From: an archaeon
Lineage (GTDB): Archaea > EX4484-52 > B79-G9
Direction of reading: 5' to 3'
Length of the DNA: 5,843 nucleotides
Assembly: GCA_013139905.1 (NCBI GenBank)
Contig: WSZW01000161.1
Coordinates: 1-5,843 of the forward strand
Part shown: positions 1-5,843 of the stretch, piece by piece
How positions within the stretch are numbered: the first letter of the stretch is position 1
Layout of the letters: each line of letters begins with the position of its first letter
The notes under the pieces: generated by a model
Database searches by the model: none
What the model was told of the DNA's origin: nothing
What the model saw: the letters and a program-made list of their open reading frames with translations, nothing else
Position numbers and translations under genes: made by a program

Positions 1-1293
1 ATCTTCAGAAATTGAAATTCTGATAGTTGGGTCTTCTTTTGATCTTTGTTTTAAAATATCAATCAATTTTGGAAGATCTTTAATATTTTTTACTTCAATT
101 GATTTAGTAACAACCGGTTCAAAAGCGTGTTGAATACTTTCAAAAGGTGCAACATCTTTGTGTTCTGTATCACAGATTGTATCACCGGAAGCAGCACTAC
201 CAACACCGGTTACAGCCACAATATTTCCAACTGGAATTTCACCCATTGAAATTCTTTTAGGACCAGCATAAACACCCACTTGTTGAACACGTGATATATC
301 TTTTCTATTAACATTATAGACTTCTTGACCTTCTTTGATTTTACCGGAAAATAATCTAACAGTAGAAATACTACCAGCGTGTTTATCAGAAGTAACATTG
401 GTTACCACACCCACAAACGGTCCGTCAGGATCACATGCAGCCATTGATTTACCAACATCAGATTCAATATCACCAGTCCATATTTTCTTAATTCTATATT
501 TTTGAGAATCAATTGGACTAGGTAAATGTCTAACTACCATATCAAGAATAATTTCGTGAATAACAGCCTTTTTTGCAAGCTCTTTTTCTTGGTCATTTTC
601 AGTCATTTCAATAATATCTTTAAATGACACACCGCTTTTTTTCATATACGGAACAGACATTGCCCAGTTCTTGTATGCAGAACCAAAAGCAACTTTTCCG
701 GATTGAACATCTACTTGCCATTCTTCTTTGTGTTCTTCAGGTGCGTATTTTTTAATTAAATTATTAACATATGTAATGTGTTTAGTAAATCTTTCAAGCA
801 TTTGCTCAGGAGTAAGTTTAAGTTCTTTAATCAGTCTATCAACCTTGTTTATGAATAAAACAGGCTTTACTCTTTCTTTTAGAGCTTGTCGCAGAACAGT
901 CTCAGTTTGAGGCATAGCACCTTCAACCGCGCAAACAACCACTACAACACCGTCAACCGCACGCATAGCTCTTGTAACATCGCCACCAAAATCAACGTGA
1001 CCCGGAGTATCAATAAGATTTACCAGATAACCCTTACCCTCAACTTCGTGTACCATAGATACATTCGCAGAGTAAATAGTAATACCTCGTTCTTGTTCCT
1101 GAGAATCAAAATCCATAAAACATTGTTTACCAGCTAAATCCTCGGAAATCATACCGGCACCGGATAATAAATTATCCGATAATGTTGTTTTCCCGTGATC
1201 AATATGTGCTGCAATTGCAATATTTCTAACATTAATTGGCGTTTTTGCCAATGCTTTAATTGTTTCTGTCGTTCTTTCAACTTTTGATGCCAT
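1..1293 (-). CDS. fusA: Translation elongation factor 2 (archaeal EF-2), N-terminal 431 codons, C-terminus beyond left edge
   Basis: EF-2 is the cytoplasmic GTPase that moves tRNAs and mRNA through the ribosome after each peptide bond. Translating the minus strand from the ATG at 1293 gives an uninterrupted frame of exactly 431 codons to base 1. The GTPase motifs are all present: G1 AHIDHGKT (residues 29-36), switch I RGIT (69-72), G3 DTPGH (95-99) and G4 NKVD (149-152), with FGSA further on as the G5-like element. The wording [19 protein letters not shown] and KYRIKKIW is archaeal EF-2 and not bacterial EF-G. Domain II follows (about 270-390), and the frame ends at the start of domain III (about 400 onward). 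Archaeal EF-2 is about 730 residues, so roughly 300 residues, including the diphthamide histidine region, lie outside. The start is supported by a GGAG-type ribosome binding site. Codons mostly end in T (ATT, GGT, GAT), unlike the A/C-ending codons of mutS, as might be expected for a highly expressed gene on the other strand. Confidence 0.97.
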   Translation of the reverse strand, partial: MASKVERTTETIKALAKTPINVRNIAIAAHIDHGKTTLSDNLLSGAGMISEDLAGKQCFMDFDSQEQERGITIYSANVSMVHEVEGKGYLVNLIDTPGHVDFGGDVTRAMRAVDGVVVVVCAVEGAMPQTETVLRQALKERVKPVLFINKVDRLIKELKLTPEQMLERFTKHITYVNNLIKKYAPEEHKEEWQVDVQSGKVAFGSAYKNWAMSVPYMKKSGVSFKDIIEMTENDQEKELAKKAVIHEIILDMVVRHLPSPIDSQKYRIKKIWTGDIESDVGKSMAACDPDGPFVGVVTNVTSDKHAGSISTVRLFSGKIKEGQEVYNVNRKDISRVQQVGVYAGPKRISMGEIPVGNIVAVTGVGSAASGDTICDTEHKDVAPFESIQHAFEPVVTKSIEVKNIKDLPKLIDILKQRSKEDPTIRISISED

Positions 1294-1301
1294 GTTACTT
1301 A

Positions 1302-1307
1302 CACTCC
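1302..1307 (-). promoter_or_regulatory. Shine-Dalgarno site of the EF-2 gene
   Basis: Read on the minus strand this is GGAGTG, ending 8 bases before the EF-2 ATG at 1293. GGAG can pair with the CCUCC near the 3' end of archaeal 16S rRNA, and the spacing is workable. It supports the chosen EF-2 start. The mutS, metalloprotease-like and mutL starts in this window show no comparable site. Confidence 0.6.
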
Positions 1308-1351
1308 ATTTTAAAAATAATTTTTGTTTAATCGTTTTATTCGTTTATTAT

Positions 1352-1363
1352 TATTTAAAAATA
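1352..1363 (-). promoter_or_regulatory. Possible TATA box for the EF-2 gene
   Basis: The minus strand reads TATTTTTAAATA here, an A/T box similar to archaeal TATA elements. Transcription would be expected to begin about 25 bases downstream, near 1332, giving a leader of roughly 38 bases that includes the GGAG site. The whole spacer is AT-rich, so chance matches are common. A second candidate is the TTATAA core inside the palindrome at 1391-1400, which would give a leader of about 75 bases. The choice between them is not settled by sequence. Confidence 0.3.
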
Positions 1364-1390
1364 CCAAAGAATCTAGGTCTTCACTATGTA

Positions 1391-1433
1391 TCTTATAAGA
1401 CACATTTTTATCGGTTAGCTTTAAATGTCTTAT
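1391..1433. repeat. Inverted repeat cluster in the EF-2/mutS intergenic region
   Basis: TCTTATAAGA at 1391-1400 is a perfect 10-base palindrome. ATAAGACA at 1395-1402 is also the exact reverse complement of TGTCTTAT at 1426-1433; the pairing can continue with TTT (1405-1407) against AAA (1423-1425) across a two-base bulge. The half-site TCTTA therefore occurs three times within 43 bases. It lies 98-140 bases upstream of the EF-2 start and 128-170 upstream of the mutS start. It could be a regulator binding site or an RNA hairpin in a long EF-2 leader; neither is shown. Confidence 0.4.
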
Positions 1434-1465
1434 GTATTTGAACTAATAGCAATATATTAAAAACG

Positions 1466-1517
1466 AACAGAAAAAACAAAAATAAAAACAAACATAATAA
1501 AACAGAAAAAACAAAAA
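1466..1517. repeat. 17-base direct repeat within an A-rich tract upstream of mutS
   Basis: The 17-base string AACAGAAAAAACAAAAA occurs at 1466-1482 and again at 1501-1517, a period of 35 bases. It sits in a strongly A-rich, almost G-free stretch (about 1456-1530) just upstream of the mutS TATA-like box. Phased A-runs like these can bend DNA, or can simply be low-complexity sequence. No coding potential was seen in this intergenic region (1294-1560). Confidence 0.45.
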
Positions 1518-1530
1518 ATCACAACAAATA

Positions 1531-1540
1531 TTTAATATAT
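1531..1540 (+). promoter_or_regulatory. TATA-like box of mutS (predicted leaderless transcript)
   Basis: TTTAATATAT is centred about 25 bases before the mutS ATG at 1561, preceded by a purine/A-rich stretch that could serve as the TFB recognition element. Archaeal transcription usually starts about 25 bases downstream of the box centre, which here is at or next to the A of the start codon. The bases between are pyrimidine-rich with no GGAG, so mutS is probably translated from a leaderless message. The position is more informative than the motif itself in such AT-rich DNA. Confidence 0.45.
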
Positions 1541-1560
1541 TTTCTATTCAATCTATCTTC

Positions 1561-4140
1561 ATGATTAACTATGATTCTCAAACTCCGATGATGCAGCAAA
1601 TATTAGACATAAAAAAAGAATACCCGGACTCTATACTAATGACACGTATGGGGGATTTTTACGAATTATTCTTTGATGACGCCAAATTAGCTGCAAGAGA
1701 ACTAGACATAACACTTACATCCCGTGGAGGCACTCAAAGAAAAGTACCCCTGGCAGGCATCCCACATCACGCAGCAGACACATACATAGCAAAACTAGTA
1801 AAAAAAGGATACAAAGTCACCATCTGCGAACAAGTAGAAGACCCAAAAAAAGCAGTCGGTCTTGTAAAGCGAAAAGTCGTAAGAACCATAACACCGGGTG
1901 CCGTTGTTGATGCAAACATGCTTGATTCAGGATCAAACAACTACATAATATCCATATTTAGATTTGGTGATGACTTTGGCATAAGTCTTGCAGACATATC
2001 AACAGGGTCGTTTATGACCACATCATTTAACAGCACAAGCAAACTACTATCAGAAATATCACGATTTTCACCAAAAGAATGCATCATCCCAAAAAGCGCA
2101 TTAATCGACAAAACACTTATTGCAGACATCAAAAATCAAGGCATCTACGTCAATCCAGTAAATGATGATGATTTCAACCTCGAAAATGCCAAATACGTTC
2201 TAAAAAAACAATTTCAAACAAAATACCTAGAAGGGTTCGGAATAAAAGACATGCCATTATCAATAAGAACATCCGGAGCACTAATAAAATACTTAAAAGA
2301 CACACAATTACGCGACATGCCACATCTAAATAAAATACACACATATTCAACCGACGACTACATGATATTAGATAGACAAACACAAAGAAATCTCGAACTT
2401 TGTTCAAATATACAAGAAAACACCATGAAAGGCACACTTTTTGAACTTTTCAATAAAACAAATACCCCCATGGGCGCAAGAACAACCAAACAATGGCTAC
2501 TACATCCACTTTTAAACATTAACGAAATCAAAAAAAGACACGACGCCATATCAGAATTAACCACAAACACAATACTGCAAAAAGACATAGTTGATCGTTT
2601 TGAAGACGTCTATGACATTGAACGAATCTTATCAAGAATAGTCTGTAAAAGTGCAAACGCCAGAGACTTAGTAGCATTAAAAAAATCATTAATAGAAATA
2701 CCGCGCATCAAAAAATTATTAAAAAACCCACAATCAGAAATATTAAAAGACATATCACAAATGGATTCCCTTACAAACGCAAAAACTATTATAGACGCAT
2801 CAATATCAGACGAACCACCAGCCACATTAAGAGATGGCGGATTCATAAAAGACGGCTATAATTTAGAGCTTGATGAATTAAGATCCCTCTCTCGTGACGG
2901 CAAAAGCTGGATTACAAAAATTGAAAATGCGGAAAAGATAAAAAGCGGAATAAAATCATTAAAAATAAAGTTCAACAAAGTATTCGGATATTACATAGAA
3001 ATTACAAATTCCAACATCAATCAAGTACCACAAGATTACATCAGAAAACAAACTCTAGTTAATGGAGAACGATACATAACCGCAGAACTAAAAGAAAAAG
3101 AATCACAAATTTTAGGTGCCGAAGAAAAAATAAAATCAATCGAATCAGATATTTTTTCAAAAGTATTAAACGAACTTCTAAAATACATGAACCAACTAAA
3201 AGACGTAGCAGAAAAAATCGGAATTCTAGACACACTTTGCTGTTTTTCAGATGTCGCATCACAAAATAATTACAAAAAACCAAACATCACAAACACAGAC
3301 GAATTAAACATAAAAGACGGCAGACACCCAACAATAGAAAAAATGTTAAAATACGAACGATTTGTACCAAACAATACCATCCTCGACAATAAAGATAACA
3401 TAATGGCCATAATCACAGGACCCAACATGGCAGGAAAATCAACATACATGCGACAAGTAGCATTAATTACATTAATGGCGCAGGCAGGCAGTTTTGTCCC
3501 GGTAACATCTGTTACCATAGGCATCATTGATAGAATATTTACACGCGTAGGCGCACAAGATGATCTAGCCACAGGACAAAGTACATTCATGGTAGAGATG
3601 AATGAAACCGCAAACATCCTAAACAACGCAACATCAAAAAGTCTTATTATATTAGATGAAATTGGACGCGGAACAAGTACATATGACGGACTTTCAATCG
3701 CCTGGTCAGTTGCAGAATATATACTAACAAACATTGGCGCAAAAACCCTTTTCGCAACACATTACCACACAATGAATAAACTAAAAGACAACATAAAAGG
3801 CATCAAAAACTATCACGTATCCGTTAAAGAAGACAAAGACGACATAATATTCTTAAGAAAAATCGAAGAAGGCGGCGTAGATAAAAGCTACGGCGTAGAA
3901 GTCGCAAGACTCGCAGGCCTGCCACCAGAAGTCATCAACCGCGCACGCGAAATGCAAGACCTATTTGAATCAGAAGACAACTCAGAAAAAATATTCACAC
4001 CAATTGAGAATACAAAAAACAACCACAACAATAATAATCAAAATAATACGAACAAAAAAAACCAAAAAAAACAAGAAAAAAACAATCCACACCACTCAAA
4101 CAATAAAAAAAATAAAGAAACACAAAAAACTCTATTTTAA
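1561..4140 (+). CDS. mutS: DNA mismatch repair protein MutS, complete
   Basis: MutS scans DNA as a dimer, binds mispairs and small loops, and on ATP binding becomes a sliding clamp that recruits MutL. All the family landmarks are visible in 859 residues (E. coli MutS has 853). Domain I carries the mismatch-reading Phe-x-Glu in GDFYELF (F33, E35). A connector (about 125-255) and lever/clamp region (about 265-560) follow. The ATPase domain has Walker A GPNMAGKST (620-628), the composite-site signature GQSTFMVEM (672-680), Walker B LIILDE (695-700) and the FATHYH switch (731-736), then the dimer-interface segment KSYGVEVARLAGLP (775-788). This is the MutS1 mismatch-repair type, since domain I is intact. 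Residues 817-854 are mostly Asn and Lys, and the protein ends QKTLF (855-859), which resembles a sliding-clamp-binding motif. The ATG at 1561 is chosen because the conserved TPMMQQ begins at residue 8; no earlier start codon is obvious. Divergent from EF-2, convergent with the next gene. Confidence 0.98.
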   Translation: MINYDSQTPMMQQILDIKKEYPDSILMTRMGDFYELFFDDAKLAARELDITLTSRGGTQRKVPLAGIPHHAADTYIAKLVKKGYKVTICEQVEDPKKAVGLVKRKVVRTITPGAVVDANMLDSGSNNYIISIFRFGDDFGISLADISTGSFMTTSFNSTSKLLSEISRFSPKECIIPKSALIDKTLIADIKNQGIYVNPVNDDDFNLENAKYVLKKQFQTKYLEGFGIKDMPLSIRTSGALIKYLKDTQLRDMPHLNKIHTYSTDDYMILDRQTQRNLELCSNIQENTMKGTLFELFNKTNTPMGARTTKQWLLHPLLNINEIKKRHDAISELTTNTILQKDIVDRFEDVYDIERILSRIVCKSANARDLVALKKSLIEIPRIKKLLKNPQSEILKDISQMDSLTNAKTIIDASISDEPPATLRDGGFIKDGYNLELDELRSLSRDGKSWITKIENAEKIKSGIKSLKIKFNKVFGYYIEITNSNINQVPQDYIRKQTLVNGERYITAELKEKESQILGAEEKIKSIESDIFSKVLNELLKYMNQLKDVAEKIGILDTLCCFSDVASQNNYKKPNITNTDELNIKDGRHPTIEKMLKYERFVPNNTILDNKDNIMAIITGPNMAGKSTYMRQVALITLMAQAGSFVPVTSVTIGIIDRIFTRVGAQDDLATGQSTFMVEMNETANILNNATSKSLIILDEIGRGTSTYDGLSIAWSVAEYILTNIGAKTLFATHYHTMNKLKDNIKGIKNYHVSVKEDKDDIIFLRKIEEGGVDKSYGVEVARLAGLPPEVINRAREMQDLFESEDNSEKIFTPIENTKNNHNNNNQNNTNKKNQKKQEKNNPHHSNNKKNKETQKTLF
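4051..4129 (-). terminator. Possible U-rich terminator for the minus-strand metalloprotease-like gene, inside the mutS 3' end
   Basis: The plus strand carries A-runs of 8 (4054-4061), 8 (4064-4071), 7 (4076-4082), 8 (4105-4112) and 6 (4124-4129) bases. A transcript of the convergent gene reading past its stop at 4161 would meet these as successive U-runs within about 35-110 bases. Archaeal RNA polymerase terminates on U-rich tracts without needing a hairpin. The same bases encode the Asn/Lys-rich MutS tail, so a terminator role is inference. Confidence 0.35.
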
Positions 4141-4160
4141 TCAATAATAAATAAAATATT

Positions 4161-5030
4161 TTAACTATTAATAAGTTGACTTATTATATGTTCCCCTACA
4201 GTTTCAACATTATATAAAATACAACTATAACCGATTGCATGAGGAGTTCGATTTCGTCTCGCATTATTATTATTTAAATGGGGAAATGGTTTAAAAAAAC
4301 TTCCAAAATTATTTTTTAATATATCATCCCTTTTTTTTTCATCAATCATATACAAAGCATAATCAATACAACAAAATTGTTTTATTAAAATATCCATATT
4401 TAAACTGGCATCAGAACTATCGTATAATATATTATGCATATATATAGCTATTCCTTCATGAATATAAAAATCATGGTTAATAGACGAGTTCATATCATCT
4501 ATAATTTTATGAATTTCTTCATGAATTACATCAACAGGACTAATTTTTTTTGAAAAAAATTCATTAAAATTACTACAAAAATATAACTTACTTGAATTTG
4601 GATTATGATACGTACTTAATTTCATTTGATAAAAATAAAATTTTAAATTATCCAAAACAGAAAACAACCCCATTGTATTTATATGTTCTTTAATCTCAGC
4701 AGTCACCGTTTTTGCTTTCTCTACAAATCCAATAACTATTGATTCTTTTGATTCATTATAATCTATATGATAATTAACACCTAATATTTCATTGATTTGA
4801 GTCATATTATCTGCAATTATATTTGCATATGCAGTTCTTAATTCATCATTATTTTTCCCATATATAATTTTATGTGGATATTGTAATATTATCTCATCTA
4901 GGGATTCTCTTTTAAAATAAATTGATTCGTGTATCGTTTGAATAGATTTTCCCATTTCAATATATTTATTCATCAACCAACCATCATTTAATCTTATATC
5001 ATCCCACGAACACTCAATAAAATTATTCAT
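4161..5030 (-). CDS. Predicted gluzincin-like zinc metalloprotease, family not recognised
   Basis: I do not recognise this 289-residue protein as a named family. The informative part is its second half: VIHEEIHKI contains an HEXXH zinc motif (H170, E171, H174), followed 17 residues after the second His by E192 in HEGIAIYMHN. HEXXH plus a Glu about 17-18 residues on, within EG-x-A-x-Y, is the pattern of gluzincin peptidases such as M1 and the peptidase-MA-like group, giving two His ligands, a catalytic Glu and a third Glu ligand. A late segment, HAIGYSCILYN (264-274) then VGEHIISQLI, resembles the closing helix these domains often have. Residues 1-160 match nothing I know. There is no signal peptide or clear membrane helix, so a cytosolic enzyme is likely. 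It lies between mutS and mutL on the opposite strand, its stop 20 bases from the mutS stop. The ATG at 5030 has no Shine-Dalgarno site. Substrate and role are unknown; an inactive homologue is possible. Confidence 0.8.
   Translation of the reverse strand: MNNFIECSWDDIRLNDGWLMNKYIEMGKSIQTIHESIYFKRESLDEIILQYPHKIIYGKNNDELRTAYANIIADNMTQINEILGVNYHIDYNESKESIVIGFVEKAKTVTAEIKEHINTMGLFSVLDNLKFYFYQMKLSTYHNPNSSKLYFCSNFNEFFSKKISPVDVIHEEIHKIIDDMNSSINHDFYIHEGIAIYMHNILYDSSDASLNMDILIKQFCCIDYALYMIDEKKRDDILKNNFGSFFKPFPHLNNNNARRNRTPHAIGYSCILYNVETVGEHIISQLINS
4169..4186. repeat. 18-base near-perfect palindrome at the convergent 3' ends
   Basis: TAATAAGT (4169-4176) and ACTTATTA (4179-4186) are exact reverse complements separated by TG. 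The element overlaps the last codons of the minus-strand gene and begins 29 bases after the mutS stop. It could fold in the 3' untranslated region of mutS RNA, protecting or helping to end the transcript, but the stem is AT-rich with only a two-base centre, so it would be weak as RNA. Confidence 0.35.
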
Positions 5031-5125
5031 AAGTTAAACCGTTATCATTAATCAATAACTAAATATATTATAAACCTTTTATACATACCCCAACAAATAA
5101 AACATTTTACCACAAACAAGAAATC
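5031..5125. promoter_or_regulatory. Divergent promoter region between the metalloprotease-like gene and mutL
   Basis: This 95-base spacer must drive both flanking genes. Two A/T boxes are visible. TTTTATACATA (5077-5087) on the plus strand would place a mutL start site near 5107, with a leader of about 19 bases. AAATATATTATAAA (5061-5074), read on the minus strand as TTTATAATATATTT, would place the start of the other gene near 5042, with a leader of about 12 bases. Either box could work in either direction. Neither start codon has a GGAG-type site upstream, consistent with leaderless or short-leader translation. Confidence 0.45.
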
Positions 5126-5843
5126 ATGCAAAAAAATAACACAAATAACACAAAAATAAAAAAACTAGAAGACTCGCTAATAAGCAAAATAGCCGCAGGC
5201 GAAGTCATAGAACGCCCGGCATCAATCGTAAAAGAACTAGTAGAAAATTCAATTGATTCCGGCGCAACCCAAATAACAATCAACGTTGTTAAAGCAGGAA
5301 AATCCATGATATCCATTTCAGATAACGGTTGCGGAATGACTCACGACGACGCAATCCTTTCTTTTGAAAGACACACAACAAGCAAAATTCAAGACGTAAA
5401 CGATTTATTTTCAATAAACACACTAGGATTCAGAGGAGAAGCACTCGCGAGTATCGCCTCTGTTTCAAAAATCGAAATGATAACAAATACCGGCGACGCC
5501 CTTGCCACAAAAATAGAAATAATTGGCGGCAAAATAACAAATATAACAACCGCCGGCGCACCAAAAGGAACACAAATAAAAGTAGAAAACATATTTTTCA
5601 ACACACCCGCAAGAAAAAAATACATGAAATCTGATGCCGTAGAATTAGAACACATCATAGACATCCTCACTCGTTACGCGCTTGCCAATTCCAAAATACA
5701 TTTCAAATTTTTAAGCAATAATCGCGAGATAATAGTTACCCCGGGAACAGATAATTTATTATCAAACATAAGAAACATTTATGGAAAAGAAACCGAAAAA
5801 AACATAATAAAAATAAATAGCTCTGTTGAAGACATCACCGTTA
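5126..5843 (+). CDS. mutL: DNA mismatch repair protein MutL, N-terminal 239 codons, C-terminus beyond right edge
   Basis: MutL is the ATPase that couples mismatch recognition by MutS to strand incision or excision. The visible part is the GHKL ATPase domain with its motifs in order: KIAAGEVIERPASIVKELVE at 21-40, including the probable catalytic Glu E37 (E. coli E29) and Mg-binding Asn N41 (E. coli N33), DNGCG (66-70, nucleotide-binding D66), TTSKI (84-88), GFRGEALASI (101-110) and FFNTPARKKY (157-166). The transducer domain is just beginning at the edge. Full-length MutL is typically 600 or more residues, so the C-terminal dimerisation domain, which would show whether it carries the DQHA-x2-E-x4-E endonuclease motif, is not visible. 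The ATG at 5126 gives an Asn/Thr-rich extension of about eight residues before the usual start of homology; the next in-frame Met is residue 61, inside the domain. Same strand as mutS but separated from it by the opposite-strand gene. Confidence 0.97.
   Translation, partial: MQKNNTNNTKIKKLEDSLISKIAAGEVIERPASIVKELVENSIDSGATQITINVVKAGKSMISISDNGCGMTHDDAILSFERHTTSKIQDVNDLFSINTLGFRGEALASIASVSKIEMITNTGDALATKIEIIGGKITNITTAGAPKGTQIKVENIFFNTPARKKYMKSDAVELEHIIDILTRYALANSKIHFKFLSNNREIIVTPGTDNLLSNIRNIYGKETEKNIIKINSSVEDITV

Noticed and set aside
728..1137. Two short plus-strand open frames opposite the EF-2 gene
   Set aside because: Both are antisense to the EF-2 GTPase motifs and have no ribosome binding site or recognisable content.
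1..1293. Bacterial EF-G or a tetracycline-resistance ribosome-protection protein
   Set aside because: The motif wording ([37 protein letters not shown]) matches archaeal EF-2, and the long insert pattern after NKVDR fits EF-2.
1294..1560. tRNA, small RNA or CRISPR in the intergenic region
   Set aside because: No cloverleaf, no GC-rich structured segment and no regularly spaced repeat array was seen; the only repeats are the two listed.
3270..3734. A 154-codon open frame on the minus strand opposite the mutS ATPase domain
   Set aside because: It lies wholly antisense to highly conserved MutS motifs, and its translation shows no recognisable domain. Low stop-codon frequency opposite A/C-rich codons explains it.
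3965..4147. A plus-strand open frame overlapping the mutS 3' end
   Set aside because: It is a frame-shifted reading of the A-rich tail, giving only Lys/Thr/Ile low complexity.
5041..5059. GTTAT...ATAAC inverted repeat as an operator of the divergent promoter
   Set aside because: Only five bases per arm pair and the centre does not match; expected by chance in such AT-rich sequence.
4141..5125. Mobile element carrying the metalloprotease-like gene between mutS and mutL
   Set aside because: I looked for matching terminal inverted repeats or target duplications on both sides and saw none; no transposase or integrase is present. An old insertion cannot be excluded.
5107..5670. Minus-strand open frames opposite mutL
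   Set aside because: The plus-strand frame gives unambiguous MutL motifs throughout, so these are shadows.

Overview
The window looks like an AT-rich archaeal chromosome segment (about one third G+C by eye). The archaeal signal is the leftmost gene, which encodes an archaeal/eukaryotic-type elongation factor 2 (G1 motif AHIDHGKT, then SDNLL and [14 protein letters not shown]) and not bacterial EF-G. TATA-like boxes at leaderless or short-leader distances agree. My impression from the EF-2 wording and the presence of MutS plus MutL is a DPANN-type archaeon (Woesearchaeota/Pacearchaeota-like). An AT-rich member of the Thermoplasmata or a methanogen relative is not excluded; lineage is inference only.

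Layout: (1) 1-1293, minus strand: N-terminal 431 codons of EF-2, running off the left edge. (2) 1294-1560: divergent intergenic region with a Shine-Dalgarno site for EF-2, an inverted repeat, an A-rich tract with a 17-nt direct repeat, and a TATA-like box placed so that mutS would be leaderless. (3) 1561-4140, plus strand: complete mutS, 859 codons, with an Asn/Lys-rich tail ending in a possible sliding-clamp-binding motif. (4) 4161-5030, minus strand: a 289-codon gene convergent with mutS, which I read as an undescribed gluzincin-like zinc metalloprotease (HEXXH plus a downstream EG-x-A-x-Y). (5) 5031-5125: short divergent promoter region. (6) 5126-5843, plus strand: N-terminal 239 codons of mutL, running off the right edge.

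MutS and MutL are the two core proteins of methyl-independent or nick-directed DNA mismatch repair and are expected to act together. Here they are on the same strand but separated by the opposite-strand protease-like gene, which must have its own promoter, so they are not a simple two-gene operon. EF-2 is a translation gene whose proximity is probably only positional. All four genes share one plus-strand base skew (C over G, A over T in the mismatch-repair genes), which points to replication-strand bias. No RNA genes, CRISPR arrays, insertion sequences or phage genes were found.
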